A DNA stretch of 64,000 nt from Rhizobium albus (GTDB lineage Bacteria; Pseudomonadota; Alphaproteobacteria; Rhizobiales; Rhizobiaceae): NCBI GenBank assembly GCA_030160035.1, contig BSNO01000001.1:1116001-1180000 (forward strand), read 5' to 3'. Position numbers and translations under genes: made by a program. A model generated the notes under the pieces. That model made no database searches. It was not told where the DNA came from and saw nothing but the letters and a program-made list of their open reading frames with translations. The stretch's first letter is position 1; every line of letters begins with the position of its first letter. Positions 37,500-47,189 of this stretch are shown one piece after another.

Positions 37500-40358
37500 C
37501 TATTCGAGGTCTGGCAGGTACATCCAGCCACCGCGCGCGGCGGTAAATCGCCCGGAATTGCGCATCCCCGCCTGTGGCAGAACCATACCAAGCATCGCGT
37601 TGTCGGTTCTGATCTCTGCAATGTAATCGCAATTGTAGCCCGCCTGGCCGGCTCCACTTGCCGACGCGCAGCCCAATTTCTCAAAATAGGCAAGCGTCAG
37701 ATTCACTTCGCCTATCACTTGATTCATTGCTTCACCGATCATGTTCAACGGGTTGGGCTGACCGAAAGGATCGTCGGGAAACATGGTTCCCATCCCATTG
37801 AAGTTGGCTGTTCCCTGCCGGTAGTGGGCAAGGATGGCCATCGCCATGTCCCTGGCGCTCGGTTCACCCGAATTGCTGGAGCCGACCGCATGAACCGCCG
37901 TTGGGCCGCTTGAGTCGACGATTTCCATCGATGCCTGTTCCAGCGAGAAGATCGTCGTTTCCAGTATCTGGGCGTAAAACGGCGCTCCGCCGGCCAGCTC
38001 TTCCGGCGTCAGGTAGAGATAGGCCGCGTTGGTCACGCGCATGCGGGCATTGTCGCCCGGCTCGATCGTAGTCAGATAGGCCTGGAATTCCCCGGCAACC
38101 TCCATGCTGTCCAGCAGGCTATTCCGCGTCTGATAAAGCTCCATCGACAGTTCCGAGATACCGGCGATCGGCAACCCGCGGTTACGCAGATCGGTCAGGA
38201 AGGTCGTGCGTTGCTCCAGCCCGTTCAACGCCGAGAGCGCAGCCAGGTTCGTGCCCAATTCCGCCTCCTCGCTGCGTATGGCGGCGATCAAGGGCGCGGT
38301 GATCTGGGCAGCCTTTGTGCCGATCCTCTCAAATGCCGATCGATGCTCGTCACTTTCCATTGGAGATTGCGCAACGGCTTCGACGATTTTGGCCAATTCC
38401 GCGAGTGTCGCTTCATCGTCCGTCATGGCTTCGGCGCGGGCGATGCGATCGAACAACAGGCCTATTTCGATACGGTCCCTGCGCGCCGCATAGGCGGTCT
38501 CGAAGCGCGTCGCTTCCTCGGCGGTCACGTCGTCCAGCCGATCTGCGGCGTCAAAGCGAATTGTAGCAAGACGCGTCTCTGCCGCCGTATCTTCGCCCAT
38601 GGCGCTCAATTCCTCGACCGTGGCGTCGATCCAGGCGACCGACTCCCGACGGTCGATCATCGCCGTGGTGATGCCTGCATAAGCGTTCTGCAGCGTGAAG
38701 GCATGAGCAATGGAGGCGACGTTCGCGATCTCGATGCCGAACCGTCGCGGGCAATCGCGCTGCAGGAAGAAGCCGATCTCCCGGCGTTCCACCGGATCGG
38801 TCATGAACATATAGGGCAGGCCGAAAACTGGTTCGAAGACGCTGTCTTCGAAGATCGGCAGCATGGCTTTCAGCGCATTTTCGACGCTCTGCCGGTCCAG
38901 GTCGTCGCCATTGAACGGTGCGGCCCAATCGGCGAGCATTTGGCATTGGCGCTCCATTGACGAGGCCGCTGCAAAGGCGCCGCCGATACCCGGTCCGAAC
39001 CGCTTCGGAGGCGTTTCTCCGCTTGTCATGGCGGATTGTACAGCATCCACTCTCCGGAAAAACCGCGCATGTCGATCGCCTAATTCGGCAACGCGATTGA
39101 TCTCTTCCGAAAAACGGCCTCCCTGCACGACACGAACGCCAAGTTCCTCGCCGACTGTTTCCGGCATCACGATCAGCCAGTGGCGATGCACCGCGCTTTG
39201 GGAATTCTGAGGGCGGTGAATACCCTCGGCGAGCCGCGCGCCGATCGGCGCCATGACGATCTTAGCGCCCTCGGCGTGGATCGGGGCAAGAGAAATGACG
39301 AGCTTGTCCTGCTCGGCGACCGGGCGGTTTGCCGGATGCCCCAGCCGCAGTTCGCCCTGGAGAGCTTTGCCGTCATGGGCGAGGACGAGGACGTAGCTCG
39401 ATTCCAAGCGGTCCATCAGCGAAATGTCCGTCGCGCCCGCCCAATTGCCGGCAAGCGCCGCACCAACATCCGGCATCTGCGGATCGCCGGTTCGCGTGAG
39501 TTGGAAGTCACGGCATCGCGCACCGTTCTGGCCCACGGTCCCCGCAAGCGTCTGGCCTGCGGCATCAAGGCGCGCTGATACGGTCTTCAGGCTGCGGTTC
39601 GAATTGTCGAGCTTCATCAATTGCTGCAGGGCGATCGTCGTGCCGATGACGTTGCCTGTCATGATCACGGGGGAGGGCGGGAAGACTGGGCCGTCATAGG
39701 CAAGTCTGGCGACCAGACCTTCGCCGTCCTGCAAGATCGTTGCGGTAAGCGGCACGGTATCCGGGCGCTGCCTGGGACCGCACACGATTTCGCCGCGCCA
39801 CGTGCCGGCCGCCGCGCCACCCGACACCGGCGCGAAATCGAAGTCGACCGAAGCTTGGGTCTGCGCTCCGCTTTCGTCGAGACGCCGTCCCACGAAATTC
39901 TCGGTTCCGCCGCATCCCGGCATTGTGCCGCTGATCACCAAGCCGTTGTCGTGCATGCTGCCCTGGAGCGTCAGCGCCTGGATGCCGCTCGGTCGTTCCA
40001 CCCAGTCGGATGGGAGAAGCATGAAACGTCCATCGGCCGCCTGTCTGCCAAGCACCGCGTAAGAGCCCTCTCGGCCGTCGGGCAAGGTGAACGTGAAGAG
40101 GCCCGTCGGGCCGGTGTCGCCAGTGGATAAGGTCAACTCGAAGGTGGAGCTTTCGGCCTGTAAGCAGGTGTACGTGCCGCTCCAACGCCCGTTAAGAGTT
40201 GCTGGGCCCGCATCTGCTTGCGCCTGAGCGGTCGCGGGCGTGAGCAATGCGCAGAGGCTCATCATTGCTGCGACCAAACCGGCTAGCCGCCTTGCGGCCA
40301 CAAAAGTGCAGTCGACATCAGCCCAAGCCTTCGTCGCCAAGAACGTGCGCGGTTGCAT
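37500..40358 (-). CDS. Large exported protein of unknown function with repeated N-terminal domains
   Basis: A 952-residue protein with a long signal peptide (hydrophobic about residues 24-46, cleavage near AQA). Three N-terminal beta-type modules share a G-x-W-x-G start: LNGRWSGTYTC (about 55), AAGTWRGEIVC (about 185) and LAGNWAGATDI (about 300), each followed by strands such as SYVLVLAHDG. The remainder (about 430-950) is predicted to be mostly helical with many acidic residues and few cysteines. I recognise no family, so it may be a periplasmic or surface protein with ligand- or glycan-binding modules. It is a single-gene unit. Confidence 0.7.
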   Translation of the reverse strand: MQPRTFLATKAWADVDCTFVAARRLAGLVAAMMSLCALLTPATAQAQADAGPATLNGRWSGTYTCLQAESSTFELTLSTGDTGPTGLFTFTLPDGREGSYAVLGRQAADGRFMLLPSDWVERPSGIQALTLQGSMHDNGLVISGTMPGCGGTENFVGRRLDESGAQTQASVDFDFAPVSGGAAAGTWRGEIVCGPRQRPDTVPLTATILQDGEGLVARLAYDGPVFPPSPVIMTGNVIGTTIALQQLMKLDNSNRSLKTVSARLDAAGQTLAGTVGQNGARCRDFQLTRTGDPQMPDVGAALAGNWAGATDISLMDRLESSYVLVLAHDGKALQGELRLGHPANRPVAEQDKLVISLAPIHAEGAKIVMAPIGARLAEGIHRPQNSQSAVHRHWLIVMPETVGEELGVRVVQGGRFSEEINRVAELGDRHARFFRRVDAVQSAMTSGETPPKRFGPGIGGAFAAASSMERQCQMLADWAAPFNGDDLDRQSVENALKAMLPIFEDSVFEPVFGLPYMFMTDPVERREIGFFLQRDCPRRFGIEIANVASIAHAFTLQNAYAGITTAMIDRRESVAWIDATVEELSAMGEDTAAETRLATIRFDAADRLDDVTAEEATRFETAYAARRDRIEIGLLFDRIARAEAMTDDEATLAELAKIVEAVAQSPMESDEHRSAFERIGTKAAQITAPLIAAIRSEEAELGTNLAALSALNGLEQRTTFLTDLRNRGLPIAGISELSMELYQTRNSLLDSMEVAGEFQAYLTTIEPGDNARMRVTNAAYLYLTPEELAGGAPFYAQILETTIFSLEQASMEIVDSSGPTAVHAVGSSNSGEPSARDMAMAILAHYRQGTANFNGMGTMFPDDPFGQPNPLNMIGEAMNQVIGEVNLTLAYFEKLGCASASGAGQAGYNCDYIAEIRTDNAMLGMVLPQAGMRNSGRFTAARGGWMYLPDLE

Positions 40359-40590
40359 AATGCCTCTCCGAATGGTCCCACATCCGCCACTTCAGAGTTA
40401 AAGGCGGCAACGGGAAGCCCGGCAACGGACCTTCGTCGCAAGACCGTCGCGCCTATCGATGGGCGTGTCGCAAACAGGCTGTTGCGCGGCGCAGAGCCCT
40501 TGCATAGTCGGCCAAACGTGTGGCCCATTTGCATGCACGATCCATCGCCTCCAGGCGTGACGACAATTCGGATATCGGGGTTCAGAATCA

Positions 40591-43101
40591 ATGAAGGACA
40601 GAGCGCGCGCGGTGGTCATCGGGGGCGGCGTCGTCGGGGTGTCGACGCTCTACCATCTCGCAAAGAAGGGTTGGGCAGACAGCGTTCTCATCGAGCGCAA
40701 GGAGCTGACATCCGGCTCGACCTGGCACGCGGCGGGCCTGCTACCGCTCTTCAACATGAGCTATTCGGTCGGCCAGATTCACAAATACTCGGTGAGGTTC
40801 TACCAGGAGCTTCAGGAGGAGACCGGCATGAATGTCGGCTTCTCCAAAGTGTCGAACATCCGCCTTGCGCGCACCAAGGACCGCTGGGACGAGTTCATGT
40901 ATTATGCGGGCATCGCCGAGACGATCGGCGTGCCGCTCAACATTCTGACGCCCGAAGAGGTCAAGGAGATCTGGCCGCTTTGCGAGACCGACGGCATCCT
41001 GGGCGCGATCCAGCATCCCGATGACGGCTACATCCAGCCCGCCGACTTGACGCAGGCGCTGGCCAAGGGTGCCCGCGACCGGGGCGCCACGATCTATCGC
41101 AACACGACGGTCACCGCGATCGAAAGCCAGCCGGACGGCACCTGGCTCGTGCGCACCGACAAGGGCGACATCGTCGCCGATCATGTCGTTTCGGCGACGG
41201 GGAACTTCGCGCGCAACACCGGTGCCATGGTCGGCCTCAACGTGCCGGTCATTCCCGTCGAGCATCAGTACATCGTGACCGAGCCGCACCCAGTGATCGT
41301 CGAGCGGCGCAAGCAGGGCTTGCCCGAAATGGGCGTGCTGCGCGAGAGCGACAGTTCCTGGTACATGCGCGAGGAAAATGGCGGCCTGCTGCTTGGACCT
41401 TACGAGCAGGGCGCGCCGGTCTGCTATGTCGACGGCCCGAGTGCGGACAGCGAATACGAGCTCTTCCAGGAAGACCTCGACCGGCTGATGCCGCATATCG
41501 AGACGGCGATCACGCGCGTTCCCGCCTTCGGCGAAGTCGGGATCAAGAAGGTCTATAACGGTGCAATCGCTTATACGCCCGACGGTTCGCCCATTGTCGG
41601 CCCGGCGCCGGGGCTCAAGAATTTCTGGCTGAACGAGGGCCATTCCTTCGGCATCACTGCAGCGGGCGGCGCCGGCTGGCAGCTCGCCGAATGGATCGTC
41701 GACGGCGAACCGACCATCGACATGATGGGCGTCGACCCGCGCCGGTTCGGTCCCTATGCGACCGAAGGCTACCTCAAGGAAAAGAACGAGGAAGCCTATG
41801 CCAACGTCTTCACCATGCACTATCCCGACGAGGAGCGCGGTGCCGCACGTCCGCTGAAGACGACGCCCGTCTATGACCGGCTGAAGAGCCTCGGCGGGGT
41901 CTTCGGCTCCGTCTATGGCTGGGAGCGGGCGAACTGGTTCGCGCCGGACGGCTATGCGGTGCCTGCCGAAGAGATCGGCGTCGGCGTCGATGTCCTCACC
42001 AACCACAATCACGCTGCGCCGCTCGAAGACGGACGGATCGTGGAGCGCTGGTCCTTCCGCCGGTCAAACTATTTCGAGCATGTCGGCAACGAGGTGAGAA
42101 ACGTCGCCGAGAATGTCGGCGTCCTCGACATGTCGGCCTTCGCGAAGTGCTGGATCTCCGGGCCGGGCGCCGAAGCCTGGCTGAACGCCATCCTCGCCAA
42201 TGCGGTACCGAAGAAGATCGGCCGCATCGCGCTTTGCCATCTGCTGACGAAGCACGGTGGCGTGCGCTCGGAATTCACCGTCTATCGCCAGCCACAGGGC
42301 TTCTATCTCGTGTCGGCCGGTGCCTATGAGGCGCACGACCACGACATCCTGATGAAGCTCCTGCCGACTGACGGCTCGGTGCAGATGATGCCGATTACGA
42401 CGCAATGGGGCGTGCTGGTTCTCGCCGGCCCGCGCTCGCGCGACGTGCTGCAGAAGCTGACTCGCGCGAGCCTCGCCAATGCCGATTTCCCCTGGTTGTC
42501 CGGTAAGGCGATCAATGTCGGACCGGCGACGGCGCATGCGCTCCGCGTCAACTTCGTCGGTGAACTCGGCTGGGAACTGCATCACCCGATCGAGCAGCAG
42601 ATCGCCATCTTCGACCGGTTGATGGAAGCGGGCGCCGAATTCGGCATCAAGCCGTTCGGTATCCGCGCGATGACCGCCATGGCGGTGGAGAAGTCTTACC
42701 GTCTGATCCCACGGGAATTATCCATCGAGTACAATGCCTACGAATCCGGGCTCGATCGCTTCATCAAGCCGGAGAAGGGCGATTTCATCGGCCGCGATGC
42801 CGTGGTGAAGGCGAAGGATGCCGGCCTCAAATGGACCTTCGTGACGCTTGAGGTGGATGGCGTGACCGATGCCGATGCGCGCGGCAACGAAGCGATCTAC
42901 CGGGACGGCGAGCTTGTCGGCCGAGCAACCCATGGTGCCTTCGGTTTCCGCATTGGAAAGTCGATTGCGCTCGCCATGGTCAGGCCCGACTGTGCGGCTG
43001 AGGGAACCGCTCTTGAAATCAAGATCTTGGGTCGGATTCATCAGGCGCGGGTGATCGCCGAGAGCCCTTATGATGCCGAGAATGTGAAACTGCGGGCTTG
43101 A
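40591..43101 (+). CDS. Dimethylglycine/sarcosine dehydrogenase-type flavoprotein
   Basis: An 836-residue enzyme with an N-terminal DAO domain and a C-terminal glycine-cleavage-T-like THF-binding domain (about residues 460-836). The Rossmann motif is VVIGGGVVGVSTLYHL, and the covalent FAD histidine is H46 in LTSGSTWHAAGL, as in dimethylglycine and sarcosine dehydrogenases. Each step removes one methyl group as formaldehyde or methylene-THF. With a betaine demethylation cluster beginning about 7 kb downstream, dimethylglycine is the most likely substrate. It stands as a single gene; sarcosine cannot be excluded. Confidence 0.85.
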   Translation: MKDRARAVVIGGGVVGVSTLYHLAKKGWADSVLIERKELTSGSTWHAAGLLPLFNMSYSVGQIHKYSVRFYQELQEETGMNVGFSKVSNIRLARTKDRWDEFMYYAGIAETIGVPLNILTPEEVKEIWPLCETDGILGAIQHPDDGYIQPADLTQALAKGARDRGATIYRNTTVTAIESQPDGTWLVRTDKGDIVADHVVSATGNFARNTGAMVGLNVPVIPVEHQYIVTEPHPVIVERRKQGLPEMGVLRESDSSWYMREENGGLLLGPYEQGAPVCYVDGPSADSEYELFQEDLDRLMPHIETAITRVPAFGEVGIKKVYNGAIAYTPDGSPIVGPAPGLKNFWLNEGHSFGITAAGGAGWQLAEWIVDGEPTIDMMGVDPRRFGPYATEGYLKEKNEEAYANVFTMHYPDEERGAARPLKTTPVYDRLKSLGGVFGSVYGWERANWFAPDGYAVPAEEIGVGVDVLTNHNHAAPLEDGRIVERWSFRRSNYFEHVGNEVRNVAENVGVLDMSAFAKCWISGPGAEAWLNAILANAVPKKIGRIALCHLLTKHGGVRSEFTVYRQPQGFYLVSAGAYEAHDHDILMKLLPTDGSVQMMPITTQWGVLVLAGPRSRDVLQKLTRASLANADFPWLSGKAINVGPATAHALRVNFVGELGWELHHPIEQQIAIFDRLMEAGAEFGIKPFGIRAMTAMAVEKSYRLIPRELSIEYNAYESGLDRFIKPEKGDFIGRDAVVKAKDAGLKWTFVTLEVDGVTDADARGNEAIYRDGELVGRATHGAFGFRIGKSIALAMVRPDCAAEGTALEIKILGRIHQARVIAESPYDAENVKLRA

Positions 43102-43155
43102 GGATAAGCGGGTTGCACCCTTTGCGGTGACCTCGCCTTCAGGCATGCTTCCGGC

Positions 43156-44085
43156 ATGCGCTTGTCTGTCCACTCACAGAAAGGCATGCCGGGCACAATC
43201 AGAGGCTGGTTGTGGGCCCTTCCGCTGACGCTCGGTTTTCACACGCTTGGATCGGTTCTCCCATCGCCTGCACTCGCGCAGGAAGACAACACCGTCGATG
43301 TCGAATTGGTGCTCGCCGTCGACGCGTCCTGGTCGATGGATTTCGAAGAGCAGATCATCCAGCGCGATGGCTATGCGAGCGCCTTTCGCTCCGAAGAGGT
43401 GATCGAGGCGATCATCTATGGCGGCTACGGCCGCGTCGCTGTGACCTACGTCGAATGGGCCGGCATGGGCTCGCAGGAAATCGTCGTCCCATGGACGCTG
43501 ATCGACAGCGCCGAAGCCGCCCATGCCTTTGCCGATGCGCTGGAGCGCGGGACACCGCGCCATTTCCGCCGCACGTCCATTTCCGGAGCGATCAGCTTCT
43601 CGTCGCAGCTCTTCGACGAGAATGCGTTCGAAGGCCTGCGCAAGGTGATCGATATTTCCGGCGATGGGCCGAACAACCAGGGCGCTCCGGTGACACTTGC
43701 CCGTGATCGAGCGGTCGAAGCAGGCATCACCATCAACGGCTTGCCCTTGATGACCAACGCGCCAGGCGAGACGATGGGCTATGCGATCGACAATCTCGAT
43801 GGCTATTTCGCCGAGTGTGTCATCGGCGGAGGCGGTGCCTTCGTCATCCCGGTGACCTCCTGGCAGGAATTTCCGCAGGCGGTGCGGCGCAAGCTGGTGC
43901 TGGAACTCGCAGGCGCCATGCCCGGCGATCCGATCGATCCCGTTGGATTCACGAACCTGCGGCAGGCGAGGGATGTCCCGCCTGTCATTCCTGCCCAGGC
44001 GTCCAATCCGGCGGCCAGCGACGTCGATTGTCTGATCGGCGAGCGGATCTGGAATGATCGCAGGCAGATATGGAGCGTCCCCTGA
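43156..44085 (+). CDS. DUF1194 von Willebrand A-like exported protein
   Basis: A 309-residue protein with a signal peptide (about residues 15-41, ending PALAQ) and a DUF1194 domain: VDVELVLAVDASWSMDFEEQ is the MIDAS metal site (DxSxS), then GYASAFRSEEVIEAI and later ISGDGPNNQG. DUF1194 proteins are secreted or periplasmic von Willebrand-like factors found widely in alphaproteobacteria; their role is unclear. ATG 43156 begins ahead of the signal; ATG 43186 is an alternative. A small hypothetical gene and secDF follow. Confidence 0.82.
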   Translation: MRLSVHSQKGMPGTIRGWLWALPLTLGFHTLGSVLPSPALAQEDNTVDVELVLAVDASWSMDFEEQIIQRDGYASAFRSEEVIEAIIYGGYGRVAVTYVEWAGMGSQEIVVPWTLIDSAEAAHAFADALERGTPRHFRRTSISGAISFSSQLFDENAFEGLRKVIDISGDGPNNQGAPVTLARDRAVEAGITINGLPLMTNAPGETMGYAIDNLDGYFAECVIGGGGAFVIPVTSWQEFPQAVRRKLVLELAGAMPGDPIDPVGFTNLRQARDVPPVIPAQASNPAASDVDCLIGERIWNDRRQIWSVP

Positions 44086-44158
44086 GTGAGGTGCTTCCTT
44101 GGCAGCGGGCTCGCGAAGCGCTATGTGAAGCGTGTTCCGACGAAGCGCGACGTTTGAA

Positions 44159-44560
44159 ATGAACGAGACTCCTCGCAAGCAGGGCTGGACGACTGCCGTC
44201 GGTGCGTTTTTCGCAGCGACGCTTGCGCTCGCCTTCTCGCTGCTTGCGGTCGAGCAGTCGCGTATCGATCCGCTGCCCCGCCTCGCAGCCATGGGCTCCG
44301 AGGCAGCGCCGGGAACACCTTTTGAATTCGACCCGCTGCTGGCTACGTCGCATTACGCGATCCAGCCGCGCAGCAACGACCATGGCAAGGACGGCTCTCC
44401 GCCCGACCTTGCATCGGCCACGCTGCCCGATCAGCATTCTGCGATTTTCCGCCACGCGGTCGGCGCAGCGATGCTTGCGTCGGTCATTCGTCCCCGACTT
44501 GCGTCTCACGCCGATGCGCGGGCGCCGCCTGCCACGATCCTGACCTCCGCCACCCTTTGA
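44159..44560 (+). CDS. Small single-membrane-span protein of unknown function
   Basis: A 133-residue frame, with one hydrophobic segment (about residues 14-30, VGAFFAATLALAFSLLAVE) and a proline/alanine-rich remainder. It lies between the DUF1194 gene and secDF on the same strand. No ribosome-binding site stands out for ATG 44159, and a GTG at 44132 is in frame. The absence of a known motif and the low-complexity tail make this a modest-confidence gene. Confidence 0.4.
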   Translation: MNETPRKQGWTTAVGAFFAATLALAFSLLAVEQSRIDPLPRLAAMGSEAAPGTPFEFDPLLATSHYAIQPRSNDHGKDGSPPDLASATLPDQHSAIFRHAVGAAMLASVIRPRLASHADARAPPATILTSATL

Positions 44561-44633
44561 CGGAATTGCACCGAACGATCTCGCTGCGGGCTATTTGCCC
44601 TGCGGCGATGACGGTGCATGCAAGGATCCATCC

Positions 44634-47141
44634 ATGCGTACGCCCAAATGGCAACTCGCCATCTATTCCCTGATCATCATCTGCGGGTTAATCGCCGCGC
44701 TTCCCAATTTCGTGCCGCCGAACAAGCTCGGCATGCTTCCCAACTGGCTGCAGAACCAGCACGTCACGCTCGGCCTCGACCTTCAGGGCGGATCGCATCT
44801 CGTTCTGGAAGTCGATGCGCCGGCGTTGAAACACGACCGCCTGACCTGGCTTCAGGACGAAACGCGCCGCCTGCTGCGCCAGGAACAGGTCTCCGGCATA
44901 ACGCCCCGGCTGCAGGGCGATGCTGTCGTGATCGAAACACCGGATGCCGACACGGCCGGCCGGGTCGAAGCCCTCGTCTCGGGTCTCGCCACCCCGGTCC
45001 AGACCGGCGGCTTCACACCGACGAACGACATCCTCGTCGCCCGCGACGGAACGCAGCTTACCCTGACACTCAGCCAGGCGGGCCTTGACGATCGCATCAA
45101 CCAGGCGATCGACCAGAGCCTCGAGATCGTGCGCCAGCGCGTCGACCAGGTGGGCGTCGCCGAGCCGACAATCCAGCGCGTCGGCAGTGACCGCATCATG
45201 GTCCAGTTGCCCGGCCTTCAGGATCCGACACGGCTGCGCGAACTGCTCGGGTCGACCGCACAGATGTCCTTCCACATGGTCGCTGGTTCGCAGAGCGGCC
45301 CAGGCATCAGCACGCTTCAGGATGAGGAGGGCAATTCCTATCCGATCGAAGACAGCGTGGCGCTCAGTGGCGAACGGCTCGTCGATGCCCGCGCCGGCTT
45401 CGACCAGCGGACGCACGAACCGCTCGTCTCCTTCCGCTTCGACAGCGTCGGCACGCAACGCTTTGCGGAGATCACCCAGAAGAATGTCGGCCGGCCCTTC
45501 GCCATCGTTCTTGACGGCAAGGTGCTGAGCGCTCCTGTCATCCGCGAGCCGATCACCGGCGGCTCCGGCCAGATCAGCGGTTCCTTCACGGTGGAAGACA
45601 CGGTCGTGCTTTCCGCGCTGCTGAGGGCCGGTGCGCTGCCCGCACCGCTGACCGTCATCGAAGAACGCACCGTGGGGCCGGATCTCGGGGCGGATGTTAT
45701 TCGCACGGGCATCATCAGCGGCATCGCAGGCTTCGTGCTGGTCGTTGGCCTCATGGTGGGGCTCTATGGCGGCTGGGGCCTGATTGCGAGCGGCGCTCTG
45801 CTGCTCAATGTCATCCTCACGCTCGGCGCGCTCGGCTTCCTCGGCGCGACGCTGACGTTGCCCGGTCTCGCCGGCATCATCCTCGGCATCGGCATCGCGG
45901 TCGATGCGAACATCCTGATCAACGAACGCATCAAGGAAGAGGCCGCACGGGGCAAAAGCGCTTTCGCGGCGCTCGACCAGGGCTTCAACCGTGCCTATTC
46001 GACGATCGTCGACGCCAATGTGACCTCGCTGATCGCAACGCTGCTCCTGTTCATGTTCGGAACGGGGCCGGTGCGCGGCTTTGCGGTCACGATGCTGATC
46101 GGGATCGTGCTGTCCATGTTCACGGCGGTCGCCGTCGTGCGCATCGCCATGACGGAGGTGGTTCGCCGGCGGAAGCTGAAGACGCTGACGATCCGCTCGC
46201 CATTCCGGTTCAAGGCGCGCGAGACGCATTTCCGCTTCATGAAGGCACGCTATCTCGGCATCGGCATGTCGATCTTCCTGTCGATCGCCTCGATCGTGCT
46301 CTTCATGAAGCCCGGCCTGAACTACGGCATCGACTTCACGGGCGGGATACAGGCGGAGGTCTCGACATCGCAGTCGATGGATCTTGCAGCTCTGCGGTCG
46401 GGCCTCGGCGAGCTCGGACTGGGTGAAGTCTCTCTCCAGACGGTGGGTGACGGCCAATCGGTGCTCGTGCGCCTGCCGCGGCAGGAAGGCGGGGAGGCGG
46501 CGCAGACGTCTGCCATCAACCAAGTGCGTGCCAAGATGGCCGAGCTCGATCCGGGCTCGAGCGTCGAGCGCACCGAAGTTGTCGGACCGAAGGTGAGCGG
46601 TGAGCTTGCCCGCAACGGTGTGATCGCGGTCGTGCTCGCGAGCCTTGCCATGCTCGTCTACATCTGGTGGCGGTTCGAATGGTACTTCGCGGTCGGTGCG
46701 ATCGTGACGCTCGTGCTCGACACGACGAAGACCATCGGCTTCTTCGCTTTGACGGGGCTTGACTTCAATCTAACGGCCATCGCCGCGCTGCTGACGATCA
46801 TCGGCTATTCGGTGAACGACAAGGTGGTCGTCTACGACCGGATGCGAGAGAACCTCAGGCTCTACAAGAAGATGCCGCTGCGCGACGTCATCGACATGTC
46901 GATCAACCAGGTGCTGCTGCGCTGCGTGTTCACCTCGCTGACCACGTTCCTGGCGATCCTTCCGCTGGCCATCTGGGGCGGCAATTCGGTCGCAAACTTC
47001 GCGATACCGATGGTGTTCGGCGTGGTGGTGGCCACCACATCGTCCATCTTCATCGCCGCGCCGATCCTGCTCTTGCTGGGTGACTGGGCAGGCAGGCGTC
47101 GTGCACGGCAGGTTGATGCGGTGCCGCTGCCTGCGGAGTAG
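44634..47141 (+). CDS. secDF: Protein translocase subunit SecDF (fused)
   Basis: An 835-residue protein uniting SecD and SecF, as in many alphaproteobacteria. SecD features are LGLDLQGGSHLVLEVD near residue 43 and the periplasmic P1 region. The sixth-helix region GIILGIGIAVDANILINERIKEE carries the key charged motif of SecD. The SecF half begins near residue 530 and shows GIDFTGGIQAEV and VNDKVVVYDRMREN. It uses the proton gradient to pull exported proteins out of the SecYEG channel. AAGGA supports ATG 44634. Confidence 0.96.
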   Translation: MRTPKWQLAIYSLIIICGLIAALPNFVPPNKLGMLPNWLQNQHVTLGLDLQGGSHLVLEVDAPALKHDRLTWLQDETRRLLRQEQVSGITPRLQGDAVVIETPDADTAGRVEALVSGLATPVQTGGFTPTNDILVARDGTQLTLTLSQAGLDDRINQAIDQSLEIVRQRVDQVGVAEPTIQRVGSDRIMVQLPGLQDPTRLRELLGSTAQMSFHMVAGSQSGPGISTLQDEEGNSYPIEDSVALSGERLVDARAGFDQRTHEPLVSFRFDSVGTQRFAEITQKNVGRPFAIVLDGKVLSAPVIREPITGGSGQISGSFTVEDTVVLSALLRAGALPAPLTVIEERTVGPDLGADVIRTGIISGIAGFVLVVGLMVGLYGGWGLIASGALLLNVILTLGALGFLGATLTLPGLAGIILGIGIAVDANILINERIKEEAARGKSAFAALDQGFNRAYSTIVDANVTSLIATLLLFMFGTGPVRGFAVTMLIGIVLSMFTAVAVVRIAMTEVVRRRKLKTLTIRSPFRFKARETHFRFMKARYLGIGMSIFLSIASIVLFMKPGLNYGIDFTGGIQAEVSTSQSMDLAALRSGLGELGLGEVSLQTVGDGQSVLVRLPRQEGGEAAQTSAINQVRAKMAELDPGSSVERTEVVGPKVSGELARNGVIAVVLASLAMLVYIWWRFEWYFAVGAIVTLVLDTTKTIGFFALTGLDFNLTAIAALLTIIGYSVNDKVVVYDRMRENLRLYKKMPLRDVIDMSINQVLLRCVFTSLTTFLAILPLAIWGGNSVANFAIPMVFGVVVATTSSIFIAAPILLLLGDWAGRRRARQVDAVPLPAE

Positions 47142-47153
47142 GCGTCAATGGGC

Positions 47154-47186
47154 ATCGGGCGGTGCGAGATGACGCCGCCCGATTTT
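47154..47186. terminator. Terminator between secDF and the GlxA-type regulator gene
   Basis: ATCGGGCGG (47154-47162) pairs with CCGCCCGAT (47175-47183), followed by a short T run. It lies in the 48-bp gap between two converging genes and ends the secDF transcript; the regulator gene stop at 47190 is next to it. Confidence 0.65.
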
Positions 47187-47189
47187 CCG

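Noticed and set aside
40741-42012. 423-codon minus-strand frame across the dimethylglycine dehydrogenase gene
   Set aside because: No ribosome-binding site or motif; the plus-strand flavoprotein is well supported.
40591-43101. Stand-alone glycine cleavage T protein
   Set aside because: The T-like domain is only the C-terminal half; the N-terminal DAO domain with the covalent-FAD histidine makes it a methylglycine dehydrogenase.
44688-46523. 611-codon minus-strand frame across secDF
   Set aside because: SecDF motifs are clear on the plus strand; the antisense product is Asp/Arg/His-rich without any domain.
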